DNA from: Parvibaculaceae bacterium
GTDB lineage: Bacteria > Pseudomonadota > Alphaproteobacteria > Parvibaculales > Parvibaculaceae
Reading direction: 5' to 3'
Assembly: GCA_029209985.1 (NCBI GenBank)
Contig: JARGNZ010000010.1
Span: 43,606 to 107,605, forward strand
DNA length: 64,000 bases
Shown in pieces: positions 19,490 to 26,812 of the stretch. Made by a program: the position numbers and the translations under genes. The first letter of the stretch is position 1, and each line of letters begins with the position of its first letter. The notes below the pieces were generated by a model. It saw nothing but the letters and a program-made list of their open reading frames with translations. It did no database searches and had not been told where the DNA came from.

Positions 19490-20521
19490 TTAAAGGCTAA
19501 GTGTTTCGTGTTCGGCCGTGAAAGGGCGGGCCAATAAATTTGTTATTGCAGTGTCGATGTCTTGCGCGCCGGTGACAATATCTGAGACCGCTTGCGCAAT
19601 GGGCATGTCGACCCCTTTTTGTTTTGCAAGTTCCACCAAAATGGGTGCGGTGTGCACACCTTCAGAAACAGAGGTCCGGGTCGTCATGATGTCGTCTAGG
19701 GTTTTGCCTTGGCCCAGTTCTAAGCCTAAAGACATGTTGCGGCTTGTAGGGCTTGAGCAGGTGAGGACGAGATCGCCCAGCCCTGAAAGGCCGCCGATGG
19801 TTTGGGCCTTTGCGCCCATGGCCTCTCCAAAGCGCACCATTTCTGCAAAGCCTCGGGTGGTCAGTGCGGCGCGGGCACTTTCACCCAGATTTTTCCCTTC
19901 AACAATGCCGCAAGCAATGGCCAAAACATTTTTAATCGCGCCACCCATTTGCGCGCCAATCAGGTCGTCGCTGAAGTAGGGACGAAATGTCGGCAGGCCG
20001 ATGGCATTGGTGAGATAGGCCGCGAGTGTTTCGGTGCGCGCGGCCAATGTGACAGCGGTGGGCAGACCAATGGCCACATCTTTCGCAAATGACGGCCCGG
20101 AGAGAATGGCCGGTTCTGCTTGGGGCAAGACTTCGTTGACAACGTCCGACAATAGTTTGCCCGTGCCTTTTTCAATGCCTTTGGAGCACAGCACGATGGG
20201 CGTGCCTGTTTTTAAGGTGGCTGTTAAGGGCGCAAGGCTGGCCCGCATATGTTGCGTAGGAATGACCGCTAAAATGATGTCGGCGGCTGCGGCTTGTTGA
20301 ATGTCGGTGGTTGCTACGATGTGGGCGGGCAAGGGGATGCCTGGCAGGAAGGGAGTGTTGACATGCTGGGTGTTGATGCTGTCAACGACACTGTCTTCGC
20401 GTGCCCATAGGGTAACGGGATTGTCTTGGCCACCGGCTTTTGCTGCCACGCAAGCCAGTGCCGTGCCCCATGCCCCGCCACCCAGAACGGCGATATGGGG
20501 ATTGGCGGTGTGATCGGTCAT
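19490..20521 (-). CDS. gpsA: Glycerol-3-phosphate dehydrogenase [NAD(P)+]
   Basis: Reduces dihydroxyacetone phosphate to sn-glycerol 3-phosphate, the backbone of phospholipids. The 343-residue protein has the N-terminal nucleotide motif GGGAWGTALA, followed by SKGIE, GPSFAKDVAIGLPTAV, the catalytic Lys region IKNVLAIACGIVEG, and GLSGLGDLVLTCSSPTSRN. It is the first gene of the gpsA-yciI-EVE-Rieske run. In many relatives tsaD precedes it directly; here 1.85 kb of opposite-strand sequence intervenes. Confidence 0.97.
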   Translation of the reverse strand: MTDHTANPHIAVLGGGAWGTALACVAAKAGGQDNPVTLWAREDSVVDSINTQHVNTPFLPGIPLPAHIVATTDIQQAAAADIILAVIPTQHMRASLAPLTATLKTGTPIVLCSKGIEKGTGKLLSDVVNEVLPQAEPAILSGPSFAKDVAIGLPTAVTLAARTETLAAYLTNAIGLPTFRPYFSDDLIGAQMGGAIKNVLAIACGIVEGKNLGESARAALTTRGFAEMVRFGEAMGAKAQTIGGLSGLGDLVLTCSSPTSRNMSLGLELGQGKTLDDIMTTRTSVSEGVHTAPILVELAKQKGVDMPIAQAVSDIVTGAQDIDTAITNLLARPFTAEHETLSL

Positions 20522-20687
20522 AGGTCTGTATCCAATGCTGAAAGGGCGTGCTCCCTTATCCTATTTTGTGGGGGGGGGTGCAATCATTAGATCGGGTAGC
20601 ATTAGATCCGTTGGTTTTGATGCGATTTGGGTGATTGTTTTGGAGCAGAAACACCCACTATCGACTTCTCATTCTCCGATATAAATA

Positions 20688-20711
20688 TTGAACGATTGGT
20701 TGATTGTTCAA
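20688..20711. promoter_or_regulatory. Inverted repeat, candidate TetR operator
   Basis: TTGAAC-N12-GTTCAA centred about 34 nt before the tetR start codon. The inner bases include TTGATTG. The arm length and position are typical of autoregulated TetR-family operators. The words TTGAACG and TTGATTG recur at 21725-21738 in front of the microprotein genes. Confidence 0.5.
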
Positions 20712-20733
20712 AGTCATTGCTTAAAATAGAGGA

Positions 20734-21321
20734 ATGACAGCATTAGACGCAACCAGAGAACAAATTATAGCGGCCGGACGTGAGCGGTTTGCCCATTATG
20801 GGTATGCCAAGACGACGATGGCGGAGCTTGCCCGCGATTGCGACATGTCGCCGGGTAATTTGTATCGGTTCTTTGCGGGTAAGCTCGAAATCGCTGAGGA
20901 AATTTGTCTCCGGGCTTCCTTGCGCACGGCAGATGAGTTGGCCCAGATATTGAGCGGGTCAGAGCGTAGTGCGACGGAGCGATTGCATGACTTTCTTTTC
21001 ATGGATTTGCGGGCGACGTTTCATGCGTTGGAAGAAGACGAGAAAATCGTGGAAATGGCTCAGATTGTGACCACTCAGCGGCCTGAGTTTCATAATGAAG
21101 GCTTGCTGCGGGAACGAGAAGTTTTGTCCAAGATTTTAGAGATGGGTGTGCAGGCCGGTGAGTTTGTGGTGGCTGACCCTGATATGACGGCCGAAATGAT
21201 CCAAGTTGCGACGATGAAGTTTTCTTATCCACAGTTGTTCACGCGGTTGAGTTTGGAAAAACTTGAGAGAGAGCTTCAGGGTGTTTACGAAATTATATCG
21301 AGAGGAATCAGGGCGTTATAG
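20734..21321 (+). CDS. TetR/AcrR family transcriptional regulator
   Basis: A 195-residue repressor-like protein. The N-terminal helix-turn-helix is clear (REQIIAAGRERFAHYGYAKT, then MAELARDCDMSPGNLYRFF). The C-terminal ligand domain (residues 65-195) is helical; its ligand is unknown. The ATG is preceded by AGAGGA. It lies opposite to gpsA and tsaD, with its likely operator immediately upstream. The nearest downstream genes on its strand are two microprotein genes, which are candidate targets. Confidence 0.92.
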   Translation: MTALDATREQIIAAGRERFAHYGYAKTTMAELARDCDMSPGNLYRFFAGKLEIAEEICLRASLRTADELAQILSGSERSATERLHDFLFMDLRATFHALEEDEKIVEMAQIVTTQRPEFHNEGLLREREVLSKILEMGVQAGEFVVADPDMTAEMIQVATMKFSYPQLFTRLSLEKLERELQGVYEIISRGIRAL

Positions 21322-21775
21322 AATTTTGTGGACCCCACGTTTTAATGCCCCTGACTAAGTTTCCGGCTTTCTGAGTGGACCTTAACTGCCAGAATGATTC
21401 TCCTTTAGGCCGGATTTTCTTCTATCTCATTGTTTTTATTTATTCTTTCAAAAATCATCGGATAGCCGCTGGTGTGTCGGCATGGTGAGCCTGCCGTGTG
21501 CGCCATGATGGTGTTGCTTTAGACTTCGATTCTTTCTCCCTCTCCATCTCTTTGTTCTTATTGGTTTATTTTGGGCGGAAGGCCGCTTCGCAATATTTTT
21601 TCGCTGAATATTGAATAAATTCTGTTTTGTTCATTGTTTTATATTTAGGGGTCCCTATATGGGTTCTATCGGTAACGTGTCCGGGTTTTGAAAAAGACTT
21701 TGTAAAGAGTAGAGGCGTTGCTTTTTGAACGTTGATTGAACCTTTGCGATCGCAATAGACGCTAGGAGTTAGATT
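21322..21775 (+). other. 454-nt leader region before the microprotein genes
   Basis: No convincing coding frame. It holds a pyrimidine-rich stretch (about 21420-21560) and an imperfect GCGGAAG/GCTTCGC hairpin followed by a T-run (about 21571-21598), possibly the tetR terminator. Near its end are the words TTGAACG-TTGATTG (21725-21738), which also read as GAAC-N7-GAAC (21727-21741), and a 12-bp perfect palindrome TTGCGATCGCAA (21744-21755). No clear -10 box was identified. Confidence 0.4.
21727..21741. promoter_or_regulatory. GAAC-N7-GAAC site (LexA-like or shared TetR site)
   Basis: GAACGTTGATTGAAC matches the alphaproteobacterial LexA consensus GAAC-N7-GAAC (reverse GTTC-N7-GTTC), 35 nt before the first microprotein start codon. 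A site with eight fixed bases is expected by chance roughly once or twice in 64 kb, so this is weak on its own. The same words (TTGAACG, TTGATTG) occur in the tetR operator, so a TetR half-site is the alternative reading. Confidence 0.35.
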
Positions 21776-21889
21776 ATGAAAAACGCATTGAACACGGTTA
21801 TTCACGCAAACACCTCCCTCGTTTCCATTGCTTTGGGCCTTTATGGAGTTGTTTTCCTCGGTCAGGTCATTTCGCAGTACGCGGCATAA
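21776..21889 (+). CDS. Microprotein 1, 37-residue single-span membrane protein
   Basis: Unrecognised. The frame starts with ATG after a strong ribosome site (TAGGAG, 6-7 nt before) and encodes 37 residues: a short polar N-terminus with one Lys and a His, then a hydrophobic segment of about 20 residues (SLVSIALGLYGVVFLGQVIS), ending QYAA. There is no cleavage site, so an inner-membrane anchor is expected. A second protein of the same size and layout follows at 22052. Its being a gene rests on the RBS, the membrane-helix composition and the tandem arrangement. Confidence 0.55.
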   Translation: MKNALNTVIHANTSLVSIALGLYGVVFLGQVISQYAA

Positions 21890-21897
21890 TTGAGTTG

Positions 21898-22002
21898 GAT
21901 TTGGTCCCTTTGTCATGAGCGCCGAGGTTTGTCCCTCAGGTCATGTCCCTCGGGTTCCCCCGCCCGTTGACCTTGAACCTCGGTGCTCACATTGACCAAA
22001 TC
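21898..22002 (+). ncRNA. Long nested hairpin between the two microprotein genes
   Basis: Three nested helices can be drawn by eye: GATTTGGTC (21898-21906) with GACCAAATC (21994-22002), 9 bp; TGAGCGCCGAGGTT (21916-21929) with AACCTCGGTGCTCA (21976-21989), 14 pairs with one G-U; and AGGTCA (21938-21943) with TGACCT (21968-21973), 6 bp. There is no U-run after it, so it is not a terminator. Expected roles are mRNA stabilisation, processing, or control of the downstream frame. Confidence 0.55.
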
Positions 22003-22051
22003 GTTTCTGCACTCGAAATGCTGGATGCCTGATGATCAAAGGAGATTGAAG

Positions 22052-22168
22052 ATGGTGAAGAGTTTCACAAAAGCTTTTGACCGTATCGCGGTCCCTACAG
22101 CAGTTGTTATTTTGTCGGTCTATGTTGCGGGTCTTGTGGCCCAGAGCGCGGGCCTAAGTTCCCTCTAA
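22052..22168 (+). CDS. Microprotein 2, 38-residue single-span membrane protein
   Basis: Unrecognised. The ATG at 22052 has an AAAGGAG ribosome site 8-9 nt upstream. The 38-residue product has a basic amphipathic start (Lys3, Lys7, Arg11), then one hydrophobic span (VPTAVVILSVYVAGLVAQ), and ends in Ser/Leu. The frame is also open further upstream (from 21983), but that part crosses the structured RNA and lacks an RBS. It shares size, layout and a mid-helix Tyr with microprotein 1, so the two may be distant paralogues. A hairpin-rich 3' region and a strong terminator follow. Confidence 0.58.
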   Translation: MVKSFTKAFDRIAVPTAVVILSVYVAGLVAQSAGLSSL

Positions 22169-22212
22169 ACGATCTTGGGCACTAGACTTTGCCCTTTCAT
22201 GTTGTTCCCTTT

Positions 22213-22258
22213 CAAACCAGTGCTCCTCCTTCTGGTTTGGACCGGTTAAACCTAGTCC
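22213..22258 (+). repeat. Two small hairpins in the 3' region of the microprotein transcript
   Basis: CAAACCAG (22213-22220) pairs with CTGGTTTG (22232-22239), and GGAC (22239-22242) with GTCC (22255-22258) enclosing GGTT/AACC. A further GGTTTG at 22267-22272 could compete for the first arm. No U-run follows, so this is structured 3' untranslated RNA. Confidence 0.4.
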
Positions 22259-22281
22259 CCCCATTGGTTTGACCTAACGCT

Positions 22282-22316
22282 GGCATCGGTGTCCCCCACA
22301 CCGATGCCATTTTTTT
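22282..22316 (+). terminator. Rho-independent terminator of the microprotein transcript
   Basis: A perfect 11-bp stem, GGCATCGGTGT (22282-22292) with ACACCGATGCC (22298-22308), loop CCCCC, followed by seven T. It closes the plus-strand island just before the convergent tsaD stop. Confidence 0.9.
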
Positions 22317-22366
22317 GACTTCGAGTTTGGACACCGGCTGCAGAGAAAATGGGCAGTAAAAGGGAC

Positions 22367-23449
22367 TTATAGAGTTAGGTCAGCCAATGGCCACCGGGCG
22401 CGCGGGGCAATATCGAGAGGATCTTGTTGGCCTGCGTGGAGGCGTTCAGCGCCAGCCCATGCAATCATCACAGCATTATCGGTGCACAACTTGGGTGGCG
22501 GCACAATGAGTGTGTAGCCCAATTCATCGGTGAGCGTGTTGAGGCGGGCACGTAAGGCTTGATTGGCCGCCACGCCGCCAGCCACCACTAATTGCGGTGT
22601 GCTGCCGAGGCGATCTTTAACGTGTTTCATGGCCTTACCGATGCGGTTGGCCAAGACGTCGCCTACTGTCTCTTGGAAAGCGGCGGCCATATCGGCTTTG
22701 ACCTGCTCAGAAAGCTGGCCATTGACCGCCAGTTCTTTCACCAAATGCGTGCGGACGGCTGTTTTGAGGCCAGAGAATGAAAGATCAAAGCCATCTCGCC
22801 CTTTCATGGGCCGGGGCAGGTCATACCGGGTGCTGTCGCCGGATGCGGCGGCTTGTTCAACTGCTGGGCCGCCGGGAAAACCCAATCCCATTAATTTGGC
22901 TGTTTTATCGAATGCTTCGCCCACCGCATCGTCAATGGTGCCGCCTAGTTTTTCATAACGCCCCAAGCCCTCTACTAGCAATAATTGGGAGTGCCCGCCT
23001 GATACGAGTAGCAAAAGATAGGGAAATGCTGCGCCATTGGTCAGGCGTGCTGTAAGTGCATGGCCTTCAAGGTGGTTGACCGCAATAAGGGGGCGTTGAG
23101 CGGCAAGGGCGATGCCTTTGGCCTCCAAAAGCCCCACAATAACGCCGCCGATGAGGCCGGGGCCGGATGTGGCGGCGATCCCGTCAATGTCGTCAAAGGT
23201 GAGGCGTGCCTCGGCCAATGCGTTGCGCACTAAATCATCTAAATGTCGGATATGGGCGCGGGCGGCCAATTCGGGCACAACGCCGCCATAGGGGGCGTGG
23301 TCCTCGACTTGGCTCAGAATTTGGTTGGCGAGAATGTCCCCGGAACCGTCGGCGTGGCGGCGTACAACAGCCGCTGCGGTTTCATCGCAGCTGGTCTCAA
23401 TCCCCAAAAGGGTCAGTGTTTGTGGGCGTGATGTTTGGGCTTGGCTCAT
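22367..23449 (-). CDS. tsaD: tRNA threonylcarbamoyladenosine transferase TsaD
   Basis: Transfers the threonylcarbamoyl group from TC-AMP to A37 of ANN-decoding tRNAs, in complex with TsaB and TsaE. The 360-residue protein has the opening [15 protein letters not shown], the iron/zinc-binding HLEGH in [13 protein letters not shown], the [15 protein letters not shown] loop, GGPAVEQ and [12 protein letters not shown]. It is divergent from hemC over 201 nt, as in many Alphaproteobacteria. The usual downstream neighbour gpsA is displaced by the tetR/microprotein island. Confidence 0.97.
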   Translation of the reverse strand: MSQAQTSRPQTLTLLGIETSCDETAAAVVRRHADGSGDILANQILSQVEDHAPYGGVVPELAARAHIRHLDDLVRNALAEARLTFDDIDGIAATSGPGLIGGVIVGLLEAKGIALAAQRPLIAVNHLEGHALTARLTNGAAFPYLLLLVSGGHSQLLLVEGLGRYEKLGGTIDDAVGEAFDKTAKLMGLGFPGGPAVEQAAASGDSTRYDLPRPMKGRDGFDLSFSGLKTAVRTHLVKELAVNGQLSEQVKADMAAAFQETVGDVLANRIGKAMKHVKDRLGSTPQLVVAGGVAANQALRARLNTLTDELGYTLIVPPPKLCTDNAVMIAWAGAERLHAGQQDPLDIAPRARWPLADLTL

Positions 23450-23650
23450 CGCCGGAGATGCCTTGTTGGTTAGATTTAGCGTATTTTGCGATATGTGATC
23501 CCTTTTTAGCGCAAAGGTTGCTCTCGCTATAGGGGCAAATCAGTCTATAAAGAACTTTGTTCAAGCCTATCCGGGCTTTTCGTATTTCCTTCAAGGACTT
23601 CGTGCAGATGCTATCGTCTCGTACGGGCCTTAGCACTTTCGGTAAGTTAC

Positions 23651-24571
23651 ATGCAACGACCCTTTCGTATCGGTACCCGTGGTTCCCCCCTTGCACTTGT
23701 TCAGGCCAATATGGTGGCAGACCAAATACGCGCAGCGCATGGGTTGACAGAGCAGGATGTGGAGTTGGTGCCCCTCTCAACAAAGGGCGACCGGATTCAA
23801 AACCGGAACTTGTCAGAAATTGGTGGTAAAGGGCTCTTTACTGAAGAAATTGAAGATGGGTTGTTGGATGGATCTCTTGATCTTGCTGTGCACTCGATGA
23901 AAGACATGCCGACGGTTTTGCCCGATGGCTTGATTATCGATTGTGTGTTGGAGCGGGAAGATCCGCGCGATTGTTTTGTCAGCTTGGCCTATGACAGCTT
24001 TGACGCATTGCCGGATGGGGCGCGTGTTGGCACTTCGTCGCTGCGCCGGGGTGCGCAGGTGAAAGCGCGTTATCCGCACGTAGAGATTGTGCCTTTTCGT
24101 GGCAATGTGCAGACGCGTATGAAAAAACTGGGCGATCAGGTTGCGGATGCGACATTGCTTGCGATGGCTGGGCTTAAACGGCTTGGTATGGAGCAAACCG
24201 CAACGCGGCCTCTGGCGGCAGATGAGATGTTACCAGCTGTTGCACAGGGCATTATTGGCATTGAGCGGGCGGTGGAGAATGAAACCGTCGCTGCCTTACT
24301 TTCGCCGTTGAACCATGAGAAAACTGCACTTGTTATGGCAGCGGAACGATCATTTCTGGCTGAATTGGACGGTTCCTGCCGCACCCCATTGGCGGCGTAT
24401 GCTGAGTTGCTTGGGGACGAGCTGCTGTTGCGCGGCATGATTTTGAAACCTGACGGGTCTGCTTATTTGGAAGGCAGTCGTCGGGGGGCGTATTGTGAAG
24501 CCGCTAAAGTGGGGGCAGAATTGGGCCGGGAACTTAAAGAACGTGCCGGGCCTGATTATATGACATCCTAG
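23651..24571 (+). CDS. hemC: Hydroxymethylbilane synthase (porphobilinogen deaminase)
   Basis: Polymerises four porphobilinogens into hydroxymethylbilane for heme, siroheme and cobalamin. The 306-residue enzyme shows RIGTRGSPLALVQA at the start, AVHSMKDMP with the catalytic Asp region, GTSSLRRGAQ, RGNVQTR, and the dipyrromethane-cofactor Cys in DGSCRTPLAA. It begins the hemC-hemD-mic60-hemY run on the plus strand. Confidence 0.97.
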   Translation: MQRPFRIGTRGSPLALVQANMVADQIRAAHGLTEQDVELVPLSTKGDRIQNRNLSEIGGKGLFTEEIEDGLLDGSLDLAVHSMKDMPTVLPDGLIIDCVLEREDPRDCFVSLAYDSFDALPDGARVGTSSLRRGAQVKARYPHVEIVPFRGNVQTRMKKLGDQVADATLLAMAGLKRLGMEQTATRPLAADEMLPAVAQGIIGIERAVENETVAALLSPLNHEKTALVMAAERSFLAELDGSCRTPLAAYAELLGDELLLRGMILKPDGSAYLEGSRRGAYCEAAKVGAELGRELKERAGPDYMTS

Positions 24572-24617
24572 GACCTTTACCGGGTCGATTTAATTCGCGC
24601 TAAGACGGGGAGTCTAG

Positions 24618-25334
24618 ATGAGACTTTTGGTCACAAGACCTCAAGAAGATGTTGCCGCATTGAGTGAGAAGCTCGTTGCTGGTGGTCATGAGGTTGTGAG
24701 TGCTCCTCTCCTTTCTATTCAACTGTGCCCTCAGGTGCCGATGGACCGGAGCCGCGTGCAGGGCCTGTTGGCGACCAGTGCGAATGGCGTTCGGGCGATG
24801 GTGCGTCGGGATGATTTTGATGCGTGGCGCACTGTGCCTCTGCTCGCGGTGGGTTTAAGTACGGCGCGTGAAGCACAAGCGTTGGGATTTGAAACTGTTT
24901 TCACCGCAGGCGGCGATGTGGTGTCGCTGGAACAATTGGTGACAGAAAAATGCGAACCGGACGGCGGCCCGTTGGTGCATTTGGCAGGCTCTGTGGTTGC
25001 CGGCGATTTGAAAGGCCGGTTAGAAGAGCACGGTTTTTGGGTCGAGCGGGTGGTTCTCTATGAAGCCGTGCCGGCTCAGACTTTCCCTGAAAATATCATC
25101 GAAGACCTGACAAGCGATAAGCCTGTCGAAGGGGTCCTTCTGTTTTCACGTCGCACAGCGGAAACCTTTGCACGCTGCTGCGAGGCGGCCGACCTTACGG
25201 GGGCGGTTTCTCATATCACGGCCTATTGTTTAGCTGCCAGTGCGGCCCAACCTCTTGAAGGATTGGGGCTTAAAGAGATGCGTGTTGCCAGTTGCCCCTC
25301 CGAAGATGCGCTCTTGTCGTTGTTGATTTCTTGA
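24618..25334 (+). CDS. hemD: Uroporphyrinogen-III synthase
   Basis: Closes and rearranges hydroxymethylbilane to uroporphyrinogen III. The 238-residue sequence is divergent, as usual for HemD, but shows the N-terminal LLVTRPQEDV, the LLATSANGVRAM motif, LAVGLSTAREAQALGF and the C-terminal GVLLFSRRTAETFARCC. A GGGGAG site precedes the ATG, 46 nt after hemC. Identity rests on motifs plus position between hemC and the mitofilin homologue. Confidence 0.93.
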   Translation: MRLLVTRPQEDVAALSEKLVAGGHEVVSAPLLSIQLCPQVPMDRSRVQGLLATSANGVRAMVRRDDFDAWRTVPLLAVGLSTAREAQALGFETVFTAGGDVVSLEQLVTEKCEPDGGPLVHLAGSVVAGDLKGRLEEHGFWVERVVLYEAVPAQTFPENIIEDLTSDKPVEGVLLFSRRTAETFARCCEAADLTGAVSHITAYCLAASAAQPLEGLGLKEMRVASCPSEDALLSLLIS

Positions 25335-25384
25335 GTGCCCAAATTGAGTTCTTAAAGACCCTGAATGAATAGGATGCCCTGCGC

Positions 25385-26812
25385 ATGAGTGATAAAAAAA
25401 GCACGTCGGAAAATGCAAAAAATCAAGCGGGTTCTGAAACGCAGGATGCAGAGATTTTGCAGCCAGAACGTCATGGCGCCCGGAAAAAACCCCAAGGGCC
25501 AAAGCCAACGACTATTGATGGCAAAGCAAGCGATGTGACCCCGAACACAGCGGATGATGTCTCGGGTCAGACCAAGGGGCAGACTAAAGCACAGAGCAAA
25601 CAACAAGCTAAAACGGAGGCTGGGTTAAACGATGCTCAGCACGCAGAGGCTTCTGCTCCTGCCTCTTCTTTTGAAGGCGCGGCCCCACACGGGGCAGGGT
25701 GGGTTCCTCCGACCAGCCTTGGGCTTGTTGCCGGATTGGCGGGGGGGGCTTTAGCGGCCTATGTGTTGATGACAGTATGGGGTGAGGCGGGATCGGATGA
25801 GACGGCTCTTGCGGCTTTGGATCAACGGATTGCTTTGCTGGACACACGTCTTGAATCGTTTGATGAGACCGTTTCGCAGCGTTTGGCGGCGTCTGATGCG
25901 GCGCAAGCAAAACAGTTGAGTGCTTTGCAAGCGGAACTTGCTACTAAGTCCGGCCAAGGTGAGCTGGATGCGCGGTTTGATCGGTTCCAGTCTGCTTTGA
26001 AAGGGCAACAGGATCAACTTGCTGCGATGCAGGATACATTGGCGCTGACCGGCGGGCCTGTGAATGAACGTCTGGCGGTGCTTGAAGTGCAAGCGCCAAA
26101 GTTACGCGCTGACTTGGACTTGCTTCGGGCAGCGATGCCACCGGCGACTTTGGAGCGGGACGTGCGAGAATTGAGTGCGTCTTTAACTGCGCAGCAAATT
26201 GCCCTTGGCGCGTTGGGTCCGCAAGTGAGTGCCACGCAAAAGAAACTTGTGGCGTTGGAATTGGAAATGAATAAACCAAGCGGGGCTGAACAAGCGGCCC
26301 TTGGCTTGGCGTTGGCAAATTTAACTCGTGCGGCCACGGACGGAGATCCCTTTGATACAGAGCTTGACGCTATCGCCAGTTTGACCGGCGATACGCCCAC
26401 GCTTGAGGCCTTGCGGGAATTTGGCGAAAGCGGTGTGGCGACACGTTTAACGCTTGAACAGAAATTTACGCCGATGGTGCAAGCTGTGTTTGCGGCTGAA
26501 CGTAATGCTGGAACAGAGGGTTTTTGGGACCGTATGATGGCGAGTGCCTCTTCTGTTATCACCGTACGCAAGCAAGGTGAAATTGATGGCGCTGACACGC
26601 AAGCGGTTATCGCGCGGATGGAGCAACGCATTGCCGTGCATGACTTGGCCGGTGCGGTTGACCAGAGCGGGTTGCTTGAGGGTGTTGCCAAAAAGGCCGC
26701 CGCCCCGTGGGTTGATACGGCGCGGGCACGCTTGACGTTGGATACTCTGCTGGATGAGGCGAGCGCGCAGCTTGTGCGTTCATTTGAGGCAAATCGAAAG
26801 GACGCTGACTAA
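25385..26812 (+). CDS. Mic60/mitofilin family inner-membrane protein (COG4223)
   Basis: A 475-residue protein with a polar, disordered N-terminus (Lys/Gln/Thr-rich, residues 1-95), one membrane span (about 108-130, GLVAGLAGGALAAYVLM), a long coiled-coil region (about 135-300, many Gln/Leu/Ala heptads) and a C-terminal helical mitofilin-like domain. This layout and the location after hemD and before hemY define the alphaproteobacterial Mic60 homologue, which shapes intracytoplasmic membranes and contacts outer-membrane proteins. It overlaps the HemY start by one base (TAATG), so the two are translationally coupled. Confidence 0.85.
   Translation: MSDKKSTSENAKNQAGSETQDAEILQPERHGARKKPQGPKPTTIDGKASDVTPNTADDVSGQTKGQTKAQSKQQAKTEAGLNDAQHAEASAPASSFEGAAPHGAGWVPPTSLGLVAGLAGGALAAYVLMTVWGEAGSDETALAALDQRIALLDTRLESFDETVSQRLAASDAAQAKQLSALQAELATKSGQGELDARFDRFQSALKGQQDQLAAMQDTLALTGGPVNERLAVLEVQAPKLRADLDLLRAAMPPATLERDVRELSASLTAQQIALGALGPQVSATQKKLVALELEMNKPSGAEQAALGLALANLTRAATDGDPFDTELDAIASLTGDTPTLEALREFGESGVATRLTLEQKFTPMVQAVFAAERNAGTEGFWDRMMASASSVITVRKQGEIDGADTQAVIARMEQRIAVHDLAGAVDQSGLLEGVAKKAAAPWVDTARARLTLDTLLDEASAQLVRSFEANRKDAD

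Noticed and set aside
21566..21916. Minus-strand frame of 116 codons opposite microprotein 1
   Set aside because: No ribosome site, composition unlike a protein, and it runs antisense through the better-supported plus-strand gene and its leader.
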